Below, in pieces: positions 1 to 10,229 of a stretch of 64,000 bases of DNA. The position numbers and the translations under genes were made by a program. Each line of letters begins with the position of its first letter. The first letter of the stretch is position 1. The notes below the pieces were generated by a model that saw only the letters and a list, made by a program, of their open reading frames with translations, ran no database searches and was not told the origin of the DNA. Origin of the DNA: Aliidongia dinghuensis (lineage in GTDB: Bacteria > Pseudomonadota > Alphaproteobacteria > ATCC43930 > CGMCC-115725); contig NZ_BMJQ01000001.1 in the NCBI RefSeq assembly GCF_014643535.1, forward strand, positions 1 to 64,000, given 5' to 3'.

Positions 1-3000
1 CAGCTCGGCGCCGCGGCACTCGACCAGCTCGGGGCGGGGAGCCTGCTGATCGGCGGCACCAGGAGCCCGACCAGCACGGGCGAGACGATCCATGCCACGG
101 CGAACAGCGTCGTGGTCGCGAACGACGCCGCCGCGCCGCTGACCGGCCCGGAAGTGATCCTGGTCACCAAGGCCGACTCCACCGGCACCGATCCGAACGC
201 CGCGACCGGCCTGCTGGTCAAGAGCGGCAGCGTGATCACGGCCGCGGGCGGTTCGCCGGGCAAGCCGGTCGCGATCACGATCGGCCAGAACGCCGACAGC
301 ACGACCGCGAACAGCACGACCGCGAACAGCACGACCGGGGCGGCGGCGGTCAGCGGCGACGGTGCGCTGCTCGCGGTCTCCAACGGCGGCCCCCTGCAGA
401 TCAGCCGCAACGACCTGCCCGCCGCGGCGCAAGGGCTGCTGACGGTCGAGGGCGGCGTGACGCTCGCCGGCGGCCAGGGGCTGACGCTCGATGCCGCGGG
501 CAACACGCGGGTCGACCCGAGCGCGACCTTGAGCGGCCAGGCGATCGTGGCGGACAGCGGGCTCATCACCTTCATCCCCAGTCTCTCCGGCCCCAGTCTC
601 TCCGGCATGGTGATCGGCGCCGCGACGCTCGCCCAGTTCGCGACCGCGAGCCAGGTGATCCTGCGCAGCTATGGGGCGATCGACTTCGAGGGCGGCATCG
701 CCATCGACGTGCCGAACAGGCTGACCTTGAGCGCCGGGGCGTTCACGAGCGGCACCGCGGGCCATGCCGGCAACGTCTCGATCCATGCCGGGGTGCTGAC
801 GCTCTCGAACGACCTTAGCGTGCCGGCGCCGGCAGCACCCGTCGCCGGGGCGAGCAGCCTGACGCTGACGGCGGACGAGATCGACTTCGGCACGGTCGGG
901 CAGGGTGCCGGCACGGCGGCGTTCTCCGGTTTCGGCGCGGTCAAGGCCACGGCAGCGAACGGCATCGTCGGGCAGGGCGTCGGGACGTTCGACTTCGGCG
1001 CCCTGCCGGTGACCTTGACCGCCCCGGTGATCGTGGCCGGCGCGGGCGGCAACGCGACGCTGAAGACGACCGGGGCGCTGGTGTTGAACCCGGCTGTGGC
1101 AGGAAGCGCCACCTCGGCGGCGGGCGCGTTCGGCGGCGCCATCACGCTCATCGGCGGCGCGGTCGCCGACAACACGCTGATCCAGGTGCCGGCCGGCAAT
1201 GTGACGCTCCAGGCCACGACCGGCGATATTTCGGTCGGCAGCGGCGCGCATCTGTCGGCGGCGGGCGTGAACAAGACCTTCTACGACACGATCACCTACG
1301 CCCCTGGCGGCACGCTGACGCTGAAAGCCGATCACGGCGCCATCGCCATCGCCGGCGGCGCCACGCTCGACGTCTCCGGCGCCGCCCAGGGCGGCGACGC
1401 CGGCAGCCTCGTGCTGAATGCGGCGGGGAACGTCACGCTCGACGGCGCCCTGGCGGGCCAGGCGAACGGCGCCAGCTATCGCGGCGGCATCCTGCAGCTC
1501 ACCTCCGGCGGGGCGGTCGACCTGAACCGCATTGTGGATCTCGCCAGCGCCGGCGGCATGACCGGCGCCATCGTGGTGACCAGCGGGCAGGGCAATCTCG
1601 TGCTCTCGGCCGATCGCACGCTCAAGGCACGCAACGTCTATCTCACCGCCAACGGCGGCGACGGTCATCCCGACCCGAACAACGGCAATCTGGTCATCGA
1701 CGGCGTGATCGACATCTCCGGCCAGGCGGCCGGCATGGTTACCCTCTACGGCAGGAGTGGCGTCGACATCGAAGGCAAGGTGCTGGCGACGAGCTCGATC
1801 CCCGAACAGATGGGCGGCATCGTCACCATCGGGACCAGCGGTGCGCCCGACGGCACGATCAACGCCGCCTACGGCTATGAGAATTTCCAGCCCGGCGGCA
1901 GCGGCTCGATCACGCTCGGCGCCAACGCCGTGATCGACGTCTCCGGCGGCTCGGCCGACAGCGGCGGCACGGTCAGCTTCCGCGCGCCGCTGCTCGCCAA
2001 CGGCGACGTGAACATCGTCTTCAACGGCGGCGGCGCCAACATCAGGGGTGCTAAGCAGGTCACCCTCGAGCCCTATGCGGTGTGGAGCACGACCGACGCC
2101 TATACCAATGCCGCCAAGCACTTCGACGGCCTCATCGATCCCTCGGGCTACTATCAGGACGGCACAGGCTCGGCACCGCAATATGTCTCCGGCACCTGGA
2201 CCGACGCGACAGGCAACATCCTGCCGGCGCCCACCGACGCGGCGACGCTCGCCACCTACCAGAGCAACGACTACTTCACGCCGAATACGGCCAATGCCGA
2301 CCACCAGACCTTCTATGGCTATGTGAAGGGCGACGCCGGCGCGGCGCAGCCCGGCACCCTGATGGGGTATGTCGAGAACCCCGGCTACAGCTTCGGCAAC
2401 CGCTATGCCGGCATCGCCAATGCGCAGGTGGCACCCGGCATCGTGCTGGAGAATCCTGATCTCAATAACAACAAGGGCGCCATCTCGATCCTGACCAACT
2501 GGAACCTGGGCGCCGGCACCGACGACGGCCAGGGCCATGTCACGCAGGTCTTCCGCTACAACGGCGTCGCCCCGATCCTCTCCGTCCTCGCCGCCGGAAA
2601 TCTCGATATCCGGGCGTCCATCACCGACGGCTTCTATCAGCAGAACGGCGGCGTCGCCCTGGCCGATCCGGTCCAGGCGCCTCCGTCGGCTTATGCCGCC
2701 GCTAATCAGGCCTATAACGCCACGTCTAGCTATTTCAATCTAAACTATTGGAGCGGCCAGACCTTCGACATAAACGGCAATCAGTACGATCTCACTGTGG
2801 ATCCATACTACCAGCCACTGATTGCGCCCCTACAGGGGCAGACCCAGGCCTATTACAACAATTACATGAAATACATCGGGGACTGGGGCGCCGGACAGCC
2901 CGGCACGTTCTCCTATCTGGCCGGCTTTACCTACAATAATGTCCTCTATGCGGGCTATACCAATCCGGCGACAGAGGCGATCACCGCCACCGCGCCGCAG

Positions 3001-6000
3001 CCGGCGAATTTCGCCTCATATGCCCAATACGCGGCCGCCTATCAGACATGGCTTCAGAACAACTTCAACGCGACGACAACGGAAACGCCGCCGCCGTTGC
3101 TGCAGCCGCTTCTTGCCAGCAATTACACGCAGTATCAGTACACTCAGTATTCGTCGAATTACGCAATCTATGCGGCGGACTACCTCAGTTATATGAATTA
3201 CGTCGCCTATCTGTACGGTGATCCAACGCAGTTCATCCCTCCGCCGGTGTTCTATGCGCCGTTCGCGCCCGCCTCCAATCCTGGCCGGCCGACTGGTGAT
3301 ACAGGTTATGCAACCGCGCTGCAAAATTACACTACGACGGAGGCCGGCCTCGCCGCCTATAACGTCGTTTGGAACGGTACCATCAATATCGCGCCTTACT
3401 ACGGAGGGGGCACCGCGAACATTGCGGCTGATCCTTATTACAAACCCATCCAGGCGCCGCTGCAAAATCAATCGGATAATTATTACACGAACTATGATGG
3501 ATATATTGCGGCGGTCGGCACTCCGGATGCCTCGGGGACCAACTGGTCTAAAGTCTATCACTTCAATTCCGGCTTCATGCCCTACGCCCCCACGACACTG
3601 GTGGCGCCGCAGCCCGGCAGTTATTCGAGTTATGCCGATTATGCGACGGCATATCAAAATTGGCTGATGGGCAATTTCAATATCAATACGTATAACAGCA
3701 GTCACCTCGGATATTATCCAACGCCATCACCAATCCTGTTGCCGCTAAACAATAGCGGCTATACACAGTACACATCCGATTATGCCGAATACATCAATGG
3801 TTATGGCGCATATCTCAATTATTTCCCCTACATTGGCGGGAGTATAACCCCATTGGCCTATGCGCCGTTCGCGCCGGCCGCCAATCCCAGCAACACGATC
3901 GACCTGGGTTCGATCCCAGTCGCGACGGTTGGCCCCAACAACAATCCGGACAATCAGCCGGTGGCGGGTAATCCGATCCCGCTCTACGCCGCGACGCTGC
4001 TCGGCGGTTCCAGCACCAGCTATCGTCTGGTCGCGGGCGCGAATTTCACGAGCGCCGATCCGCTCGCCGTCAATCCTCTGGCCGCGAACGGCTCGGTCAA
4101 TCTGAGCGGCCATCTCGCGGTTCAGGACACGGTTACGGTCGATGCAAACGGCAATCCGATTTCGACCGATGAGATTTCCGGCAGGACGCTGCTCTTCCCG
4201 ACGACGGTGCGGACGGGCACGGGCTCGATCGACATCGCCGCGGCGGGCGACGTCGACTGGCTCGATACCGCAGCGCCGGCGGCGGTCTATACGGCAGGCG
4301 AGCCCGCGCCCGGAACGACCGCCGACACCTCGGCTCAAGTGCTCCGGCCGTCCACGAGCAGCGCCTACCAGGGCGAACTGCTTGTCACCGGCCCCGTGCA
4401 GCCGGTGAATGCGGGCAACATCACGATCAGCGCGGGCAGGAACATCGCCGGCAGCGAGGAGGTCTACGACACGACCGGCAATGTGACCGGAACGGCGGGC
4501 ACCTTTATCGCCCAGTTCTGGTGGCAATGGATGGAAACCAACAATGTCACCAATAGTACCGGCCTGGTCACGCAAAGCTCGATCAATTTCGCGGCGTTCG
4601 ACCAGGGCGTGATGTCGGCCGGCGGCAACGTGAGCGTGGTGGCGAAGGGCGATATCCGAGAGCTCTCCGTCTCGCTGCCGACGACCTGGAACATTTCCAA
4701 TGGTGCGGTCAATACAGCGGGCGGCGGCAATCTCGCGGTCAGCGCCGGCGGCGACATTCTGGGCGGCGCCTATTTCGTCGCGAACGGCACCGGATCCTTG
4801 ACCGCCGGCGGCGAAATCGGCTCCGCCTTCACCCTCTCGACCACCGCAGTTGGACCAGCCGGGGGGTTCAACGCCTTGACACCAATGGCGCCGCTGCTCG
4901 GCTACCAGAATACGAACTGGACGGTGACCGCGCGGCAGGACGCCAATATCGGTGGCGCCTATGACCCGTCCTACTTCAGTCTCTTCGGGATAGGCGCGGG
5001 CGATTTTCAAAGTCCGAGCAGCACCTCGTCCTTGTCGATCCTCTCGACGGTCGGCAATGCAGCGCTCGACACCATGACCGCGTCGAACAGCGCGTTCCTG
5101 GGCTCGGTCGTTGCCGGTGTCCTCCTGCCCGCCTCGCTCAGCATGACCGCGCTTGGCGGCGGGATCGAGATCGACAATGCCGGTGAGCTCTATCCCTCGG
5201 TGAACGGACAGCTCACCCTGCTCGCCGATCAATCGATCAGCTTTGCGAACAACATTGCGGCCGGTTCCTACTATGACACATATTTCGGTCTGCTCGACAT
5301 CGACCCGTCGACGCTGCCCTCGCCGCTCAATCAGCAAGCGTCGTTCTTCTTAACAACCGGTTCCGACCCGTTGGCGTTGACCCCGAATGGGCTCGAGCGC
5401 TACGAGCACACGGTTTCTCACGCGCAGAATGCCAATCCGGTGCGGATCTACGCGCTGAACGGCAATATCACCGACGGCTCGCAGGACAATCTCGGCTTTT
5501 ACTATGACGAGCTCGTGCTGGAGCCCAACAAGCCCACCTTCATCCAGGCCGGGAATGACATCGTCAACCTGACGTTCCTCGGCGAGAATTTCTATGCCTC
5601 GGATGTCACGCGGATCGTTGCCGGGCACGACATCTACGATCCGGTGCTGGGCAGGGCAGCGATCGATCCGACGTGGGCGAACTATCTGACGCCGGCGCTG
5701 GAACTGGCCGGTCCCGGCTATTTCGACATCCAGGCGGGCCGCAACATCGGGCCGCTCACCTCGGCCAATCAATCCTATCTAATGTTTGGGAATTCAGCCG
5801 CCGGTTCGGGTTTGAACGGCACGATTGCGACCGGCATCCAGACCATCGGCGACCTCGATAACGCCGCTCTGCCCGCAGAAAGCGCCGACATCTCGATCCT
5901 GTTCGGCGTCGGCAAGGGCATCAACGATACGGGCTTCGCCGCGACCTACATCGATCCGGCGGCCGTACCGATCCCGGGCATACCGAACCTGTCTTCCGGA

Positions 6001-7218
6001 CTCGTGACCTATGTCGAGCAGATCGAGGCGGACAAGCTCAAGCGGAGCGGCGGGAACGGTGGCATCGCGCCGCTGACGCCCGATGAAGCCTGGACCCTGT
6101 TCGAGACGCTGCCGCAGTATCAGCAGCAGGCCTTCATCGATCGGCAGTTCTTCGCGGTCCTGACCCAAGTCGGCGCCGACTACAACAATCCAGCGAGCCC
6201 CTACTACCACCAGTACATCCGTGGCTATCAGGCGATCAACACGCTGTTCCCGGCGAGCGACGGCTACACGCAGAACAACCTGGAGGGCGGCACCAACGGC
6301 GCCAATCAGCTGGTCGGCACGGGCTACTTCGACATGCGCGGCGCCACGGTGCAGACGCAGGAGGGCGGGAACATCGATATCCTCGGCCCCGGCGGCCGTG
6401 TCCTGGTCGGCAGCGCGTCGGCACCGCCCTACGTCGTCGACAGCAATGGCGACACGGTCATCGGGCCGAACCAGCAGGGAATTCTCACGCTGGAGACGGG
6501 CAATGTCTCGATCTTCAGCGACCAGAGCCTGCTCCTGGCGCAGAGCCGCATTTTCACCGAGCAGGGCGGCGAGATGACGATCTGGAGCTCGAACGGCGAC
6601 ATCAATGCCGGCGAGGGCGCCAAGACCACCGCCGCGCCTCCGGCGCTGTCGTACAAGGAAGACCCGGACGGCTATTTCACGATCGATACCAAGGGGGAGG
6701 TGACCGGCGCCGGTATCGCGACGCTGCAGACTATCCCCGGCGCCCCGCGCGGCAACGTCTACCTGATTGCACCGCGCGGCACGGTCGATGCGGGGGCGGC
6801 CGGCATCCGCGTCTCGGGCGACCTCGCGATCGCAGCACTCCATGTCGAGAACGCCTTCAACATCCAGGTGCAGGGCATCACGACCGGCGTTCCGACGGCT
6901 GCGGCACCCAACATCGGCGCGCTGACCACGGCCTCCAATGCGGCGGGCGCCGCGGCCGAGGCGGCGCAGGCTGCTGGCCGGTCGGGCAACCGCTCGCCCG
7001 TGCGGGATCTGCCCTCGATCATCACCGTCGAGGTCCTCGGCTATGGCGGCGGTGATGCGACGCCGACCCAGCAGCCGCAGAACGATGACAATCGACGCCG
7101 CCAGAATCAGGACAGGCGGACGCAGAACCCCAATAGCGCTGTGCGGGTGCTTGGATACGGAGATTTGAATGAAAATCAGAAGCGGCTGCTGACTGCAGGT
7201 GAAAGGGAGCATCTGTAG
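1..7218 (+). CDS. Filamentous haemagglutinin-family giant exoprotein, 5' truncated by the window
   Basis: The frame is open from base 1, so the N-terminal secretion (TPS) domain lies outside the window; about 2,405 residues are visible. Most of it is glycine-, alanine- and serine-rich beta-helix-like sequence with recurring phrases such as GNVTL, GSITL and GGNIDILGPGG, as in FHA-type two-partner-secretion adhesins. The last 250 residues resemble the conserved C-terminal region (DUF3739 type) of this family, and two LGYG motifs close the protein. Expected role is cell-surface adhesion after export by a TpsB partner, not seen here. The gene has short 15-bp in-frame repeats and a tyrosine-rich duplication near 2670-3890. 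It converges on the regulator at 7241 with 22 bp between the stops. The family call is firm; the ligand is unknown. Confidence 0.85.
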   Translation, partial: QLGAAALDQLGAGSLLIGGTRSPTSTGETIHATANSVVVANDAAAPLTGPEVILVTKADSTGTDPNAATGLLVKSGSVITAAGGSPGKPVAITIGQNADSTTANSTTANSTTGAAAVSGDGALLAVSNGGPLQISRNDLPAAAQGLLTVEGGVTLAGGQGLTLDAAGNTRVDPSATLSGQAIVADSGLITFIPSLSGPSLSGMVIGAATLAQFATASQVILRSYGAIDFEGGIAIDVPNRLTLSAGAFTSGTAGHAGNVSIHAGVLTLSNDLSVPAPAAPVAGASSLTLTADEIDFGTVGQGAGTAAFSGFGAVKATAANGIVGQGVGTFDFGALPVTLTAPVIVAGAGGNATLKTTGALVLNPAVAGSATSAAGAFGGAITLIGGAVADNTLIQVPAGNVTLQATTGDISVGSGAHLSAAGVNKTFYDTITYAPGGTLTLKADHGAIAIAGGATLDVSGAAQGGDAGSLVLNAAGNVTLDGALAGQANGASYRGGILQLTSGGAVDLNRIVDLASAGGMTGAIVVTSGQGNLVLSADRTLKARNVYLTANGGDGHPDPNNGNLVIDGVIDISGQAAGMVTLYGRSGVDIEGKVLATSSIPEQMGGIVTIGTSGAPDGTINAAYGYENFQPGGSGSITLGANAVIDVSGGSADSGGTVSFRAPLLANGDVNIVFNGGGANIRGAKQVTLEPYAVWSTTDAYTNAAKHFDGLIDPSGYYQDGTGSAPQYVSGTWTDATGNILPAPTDAATLATYQSNDYFTPNTANADHQTFYGYVKGDAGAAQPGTLMGYVENPGYSFGNRYAGIANAQVAPGIVLENPDLNNNKGAISILTNWNLGAGTDDGQGHVTQVFRYNGVAPILSVLAAGNLDIRASITDGFYQQNGGVALADPVQAPPSAYAAANQAYNATSSYFNLNYWSGQTFDINGNQYDLTVDPYYQPLIAPLQGQTQAYYNNYMKYIGDWGAGQPGTFSYLAGFTYNNVLYAGYTNPATEAITATAPQPANFASYAQYAAAYQTWLQNNFNATTTETPPPLLQPLLASNYTQYQYTQYSSNYAIYAADYLSYMNYVAYLYGDPTQFIPPPVFYAPFAPASNPGRPTGDTGYATALQNYTTTEAGLAAYNVVWNGTINIAPYYGGGTANIAADPYYKPIQAPLQNQSDNYYTNYDGYIAAVGTPDASGTNWSKVYHFNSGFMPYAPTTLVAPQPGSYSSYADYATAYQNWLMGNFNINTYNSSHLGYYPTPSPILLPLNNSGYTQYTSDYAEYINGYGAYLNYFPYIGGSITPLAYAPFAPAANPSNTIDLGSIPVATVGPNNNPDNQPVAGNPIPLYAATLLGGSSTSYRLVAGANFTSADPLAVNPLAANGSVNLSGHLAVQDTVTVDANGNPISTDEISGRTLLFPTTVRTGTGSIDIAAAGDVDWLDTAAPAAVYTAGEPAPGTTADTSAQVLRPSTSSAYQGELLVTGPVQPVNAGNITISAGRNIAGSEEVYDTTGNVTGTAGTFIAQFWWQWMETNNVTNSTGLVTQSSINFAAFDQGVMSAGGNVSVVAKGDIRELSVSLPTTWNISNGAVNTAGGGNLAVSAGGDILGGAYFVANGTGSLTAGGEIGSAFTLSTTAVGPAGGFNALTPMAPLLGYQNTNWTVTARQDANIGGAYDPSYFSLFGIGAGDFQSPSSTSSLSILSTVGNAALDTMTASNSAFLGSVVAGVLLPASLSMTALGGGIEIDNAGELYPSVNGQLTLLADQSISFANNIAAGSYYDTYFGLLDIDPSTLPSPLNQQASFFLTTGSDPLALTPNGLERYEHTVSHAQNANPVRIYALNGNITDGSQDNLGFYYDELVLEPNKPTFIQAGNDIVNLTFLGENFYASDVTRIVAGHDIYDPVLGRAAIDPTWANYLTPALELAGPGYFDIQAGRNIGPLTSANQSYLMFGNSAAGSGLNGTIATGIQTIGDLDNAALPAESADISILFGVGKGINDTGFAATYIDPAAVPIPGIPNLSSGLVTYVEQIEADKLKRSGGNGGIAPLTPDEAWTLFETLPQYQQQAFIDRQFFAVLTQVGADYNNPASPYYHQYIRGYQAINTLFPASDGYTQNNLEGGTNGANQLVGTGYFDMRGATVQTQEGGNIDILGPGGRVLVGSASAPPYVVDSNGDTVIGPNQQGILTLETGNVSIFSDQSLLLAQSRIFTEQGGEMTIWSSNGDINAGEGAKTTAAPPALSYKEDPDGYFTIDTKGEVTGAGIATLQTIPGAPRGNVYLIAPRGTVDAGAAGIRVSGDLAIAALHVENAFNIQVQGITTGVPTAAAPNIGALTTASNAAGAAAEAAQAAGRSGNRSPVRDLPSIITVEVLGYGGGDATPTQQPQNDDNRRRQNQDRRTQNPNSAVRVLGYGDLNENQKRLLTAGEREHL
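292..336 (+). repeat. Three in-frame 15-bp repeats in the exoprotein gene
   Basis: Three 15-bp units encode NSTTA-like pentapeptides (ADSTT, ANSTT, ANSTT). The second and third units are identical at DNA level, so the expansion is recent. A second in-frame 15-bp duplication, encoding PSLSG twice, sits at 577-606. Both probably arose by slipped-strand mispairing and change protein length without breaking the frame. Confidence 0.85.
2670..3890 (+). repeat. Tyrosine-rich two-copy internal repeat of the exoprotein
   Basis: Two diverged copies of about 200 residues (about 2670-3290 and 3291-3890) lie in tandem. Shared landmarks in the same order are DPYY.P..APLQ, APQP..(F/Y).SYA.YA.AYQ.WL..NFN, a TQY..(S/D)YA.Y block and YAPFAPA.NP. 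The segment is far richer in Tyr, Asn, Gln and Pro than the flanking beta-helix sequence, and its DNA is visibly less GC-rich. It looks like an inserted and duplicated module rather than part of the helix. Confidence 0.8.
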
Positions 7219-7240
7219 AGGACACACGACTGGCATGAGG

Positions 7241-9769
7241 TCAGCCGAACGGTCGCAACTGGCCCATCGCTGCCAAAAGGACCTCGTCGTTCCAGCGCGC
7301 CCCGACCTGGCGGCAGGTCGCGAATGTGCTCGGGTCGAGTACGCCTTCGAGCTTGAGCACCAGCGCGTCGTACGACGCCCGCTCCTCCGGCGCCCGCGCC
7401 TCGGGATCGTCGGCATAAAAGGCCTCGCTGTGTCCGAGAAGCAGGGCGGCATTCTCGGCGTCGCCCTCCGCCGCGACGATGCCGGCCAGCGTCTGCACGA
7501 TGACGGCCACGCCGGCGCGATCGTCCACTTCGATCGCGATGGGCAATGCCTCGCAACCCGCTTGCCAGGCGACCGCCAGGTTGCCGCGCGCCACTTCGTA
7601 GGTGGCGATATTGCTTTGGGTCAGCTCGACCATGTAGCGGTTGCGTTCCTCTCGGCTGAGCGCCAGTGCTTCCCGAGTGGCCTCGATCGCCTCCGCCACC
7701 CGGCCGGCGCCGAAATCGTCGTTCGCCTGCCGGATGAGGCACGCGAGTGTGCCGACGGTATGGCCGGTCGCTCGATAGCGTGCCAGCGCATCGGCGTTGA
7801 GGATACGCGAACGGGCGAGTTCGCCCTCGTGATAGCACACGATGGCAAGCTGCTGGCTTGCTTCGGCGCCGCTTTTGACCGCCTCTTCGGCCTGCAAAAG
7901 CGCCGTCGCCTCGTCGAGCAACGCGGCCGCTCCGGCCCAGTCGTGGGTGCGGCGCAAAGCCTCCGCGCGGATTGTCAGCGCCCGGCCGAGCGTCGCGCGA
8001 TCGCCTACCGCCCGGGCGAGCGTCTCGGCTCGCCCGCTCGCCTCGAGCCGCACGGCGACGCTCAACAAGCTCCGCGCCTCGGCGAGCGCAAGCCGGGCGG
8101 CAAGCCTGGCGTCCTCGCTCGGCGGCTCCGGCAGGGCGCGCTCGACCCAAAAACGATACTCCGCGACGAGGCACAGCCCGTGCCAGAAACGCTGCGAGGC
8201 GGCGCAGAGCGCCTGGCCGATCCGGCGCTCGCCTTCGGTCTCGAAGCTCCAGCCGAGCGCCGCGCGCAGATTGTCGATGTCGGGAAGCAGCCGCGCGAGC
8301 CAGGGCCGGGTCGGTTCGAGCTCCCAGGCCGTGGCCGCAGACTCGAACAGCTCTGTGAAGTAGCGCGCGTGTACGCATCGCGCGGCGACGGCCTCGCCCG
8401 CTTCGACCAGGCGCTCGGCAGCATAGGCCTTGGTCGATTCGAGGAGCCGATAGCGCGAGCGTGCAGCAGGTGAAACGCTCGTCACGAGCGAGCGCTCGAC
8501 CAAGAGCGTCAGGTCCTCGAGCATTGTCGTATCGGCCGCATCGGGGGCCGCGAGCGCGCGTGCCGCCGCCAGATCGAAGCTGCCGGCGAACACGCTCAAA
8601 AGGCGTAGGACCCGCTGGGCGCGTAGCGACAACAGCCCGTAGCTCCAGGCATGGGCATTGGCGAGTGTCTGATGGCGCGGCGCCCCAAATCGCTGGCCTC
8701 CGACGAGAAGGCGGAAGCGTCGAGAGAGCTCGTCGCGGATCTTCTCCAGCCCCAGAATCGATTCGCGGCCGGCGGCGAGCTCGATCGCCAGCGGAATGCC
8801 GTCGAGGTTCCGGCAGATCTCCGCAATCAGCGGTGCATTGCCGCCATCGACAACGAAGCGATGATCGAGTGCCTTGGCGCGCTCGACGAACAGTTCGCAC
8901 GCCGCAAAATTCATCAGCCCGATAGGAGTGACCTCTGACTCGGCCGGCGGCAGACTCAAGGGTTCGATCCGATGCACGCGCTCTTGGGGCAGGCCCAGTC
9001 GTTCGATGCTGGTGGCGAGAATGCGGACGTCCGGGCAGGTCTCGAGCACCGTCGAGGCCAATGTCGCCGCCGCCGTCAAGAGATGCTCGCAATTATCGAG
9101 GATGAGCAGCAGCTTGTACGCCTTGAGCTGCTGCGCCACCGTGCCGGCCGTCACCGCACCGGGACCGACGGCGAGGCCGAGGGTGGCCGCGACCGTGCTT
9201 GCGACCGTGTCCCCGCTGCCGAGCGACGCCAGGTCGACCAACCAAGCGCCATCGGCCATCCCATCCTGCAGGCTCAGCGCCATTGCCTGGGCAAGGCGCG
9301 TCTTGCCGATGCCGCTCGGCCCGACGAGCGAGCAAAGCCGCGTTTGGGCAAGCGTTTCGAGTCCGGCGGCCACGGCACTCGCGCGGCCGATCAAGCGGTT
9401 CGCCAGCAGGGGAACATTTCCGTGCTGTCGCCCGGGGGCGGCCGTGGCCACGCGGCCGTCCTCGGCGACCACGGGCACCGCCAAACGAAAGCCGCGGCCG
9501 GGGACGGTCGTAATGTAGCCCTCTCCGAGAGCGCGACGGAGCGCCGACATCTGCACTGCCAGGTTGTTTACGTGGACCCGAGTGCCGGGCCAAACGCGCT
9601 CCATCAGCGTGTCTCGCGACACCATTTCGCCTCGACCCTCGACGAGCGCCAGCAGCAGCTCCAACGCTCGCGTGCTGAGCCGAAGCTCGAGGCCGTCGCG
9701 ATGCAAGCGACGCGCGGTGGAGGACAGTCGATAGGGTCCGAAAAGATAGTCGAGGCCCGCAATGCTCAT
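7241..9769 (-). CDS. Winged-helix transcriptional regulator with NB-ARC-type ATPase and TPR-like repeats
   Basis: The product has 842 residues. Residues 8-100 form an OmpR/PhoB-type winged helix (TRALELLLALVEGRGEMVSR, then ALGEGYITTVPGRGFRLAV). A P-loop ATPase follows with Walker A GPSGIGKT at 150-157 and Walker B LLLILDNCEHLL. The C-terminal half is alpha-helical and TPR-like. The family is cytoplasmic and STAND-like: ATP-dependent oligomerisation is thought to gate DNA binding. There is no receiver domain, so the signal is probably sensed by the C-terminal repeats. It converges on the exoprotein gene, which could be a target, though nothing in the sequence proves that. The ATG at 9767-9769 starts the winged-helix domain directly. 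Confidence 0.88.
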   Translation of the reverse strand: MSIAGLDYLFGPYRLSSTARRLHRDGLELRLSTRALELLLALVEGRGEMVSRDTLMERVWPGTRVHVNNLAVQMSALRRALGEGYITTVPGRGFRLAVPVVAEDGRVATAAPGRQHGNVPLLANRLIGRASAVAAGLETLAQTRLCSLVGPSGIGKTRLAQAMALSLQDGMADGAWLVDLASLGSGDTVASTVAATLGLAVGPGAVTAGTVAQQLKAYKLLLILDNCEHLLTAAATLASTVLETCPDVRILATSIERLGLPQERVHRIEPLSLPPAESEVTPIGLMNFAACELFVERAKALDHRFVVDGGNAPLIAEICRNLDGIPLAIELAAGRESILGLEKIRDELSRRFRLLVGGQRFGAPRHQTLANAHAWSYGLLSLRAQRVLRLLSVFAGSFDLAAARALAAPDAADTTMLEDLTLLVERSLVTSVSPAARSRYRLLESTKAYAAERLVEAGEAVAARCVHARYFTELFESAATAWELEPTRPWLARLLPDIDNLRAALGWSFETEGERRIGQALCAASQRFWHGLCLVAEYRFWVERALPEPPSEDARLAARLALAEARSLLSVAVRLEASGRAETLARAVGDRATLGRALTIRAEALRRTHDWAGAAALLDEATALLQAEEAVKSGAEASQQLAIVCYHEGELARSRILNADALARYRATGHTVGTLACLIRQANDDFGAGRVAEAIEATREALALSREERNRYMVELTQSNIATYEVARGNLAVAWQAGCEALPIAIEVDDRAGVAVIVQTLAGIVAAEGDAENAALLLGHSEAFYADDPEARAPEERASYDALVLKLEGVLDPSTFATCRQVGARWNDEVLLAAMGQLRPFG

Positions 9770-10229
9770 GATCGACCGCTCAGCCTTGGCCGCTTCCGTC
9801 TCGGGTCCGCCGGCGGCCGACGGAGCCAGTCGCCAAAATACAAGGGAAGGGAGGCGAAGGCATGACGCCGACTGTCCGCGCGACGGCTGGAAAGGTCGTT
9901 ACGCTCTCCTTGGTCCCCCACCGGCATAGCATATCTCTGCAACTTTACGGAGGGTTTTGGTAAAAAGTCGCATCCAGATAGAAGGTCCTTCTTCCATCCG
10001 GACTCGGAACTCCAGTGCAAGCAACCGCCGATATGCCTTTTCGGAGTCGCGCAGATGCTCATGATGTGCCGACTGTGGCGTTGCCGACGTAGATGTGTAG
10101 AGCGATTCTGTAGTATATAAATGAAATTTATAAATATTTATATTGATCGATGCAGCCTTTAATGATTGTGTTTGATGAAACTTTTCCTTGAATTCAAAAA
10201 TTAACGCTCTATCTCCCGAGGAATTCATT
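9770..10229. other. 460-bp intergenic region with an AT-rich core
   Basis: It separates the divergent regulator (minus) and PEP-CTERM gene (plus). The stretch 10095-10200 is strikingly AT-rich for this genome, with TATATAAAT, TTTATAAATATTTATATT and other A/T runs, and probably holds the promoter of the gene at 10230. A minus-strand open frame at 9899-10249 has no recognisable content and is not called. Confidence 0.5.

Noticed and set aside
3745..5337. 530-codon minus-strand open frame inside the exoprotein gene
   Set aside because: Arg-rich, low-complexity translation without domains; an antisense shadow of high-GC coding sequence. The same applies to the long antisense frames at 5794-7452, 18903-20582, 20591-22378, 30080-32155, 31761-33824, 39018-41276, 43731-45296 and 48336-51014.
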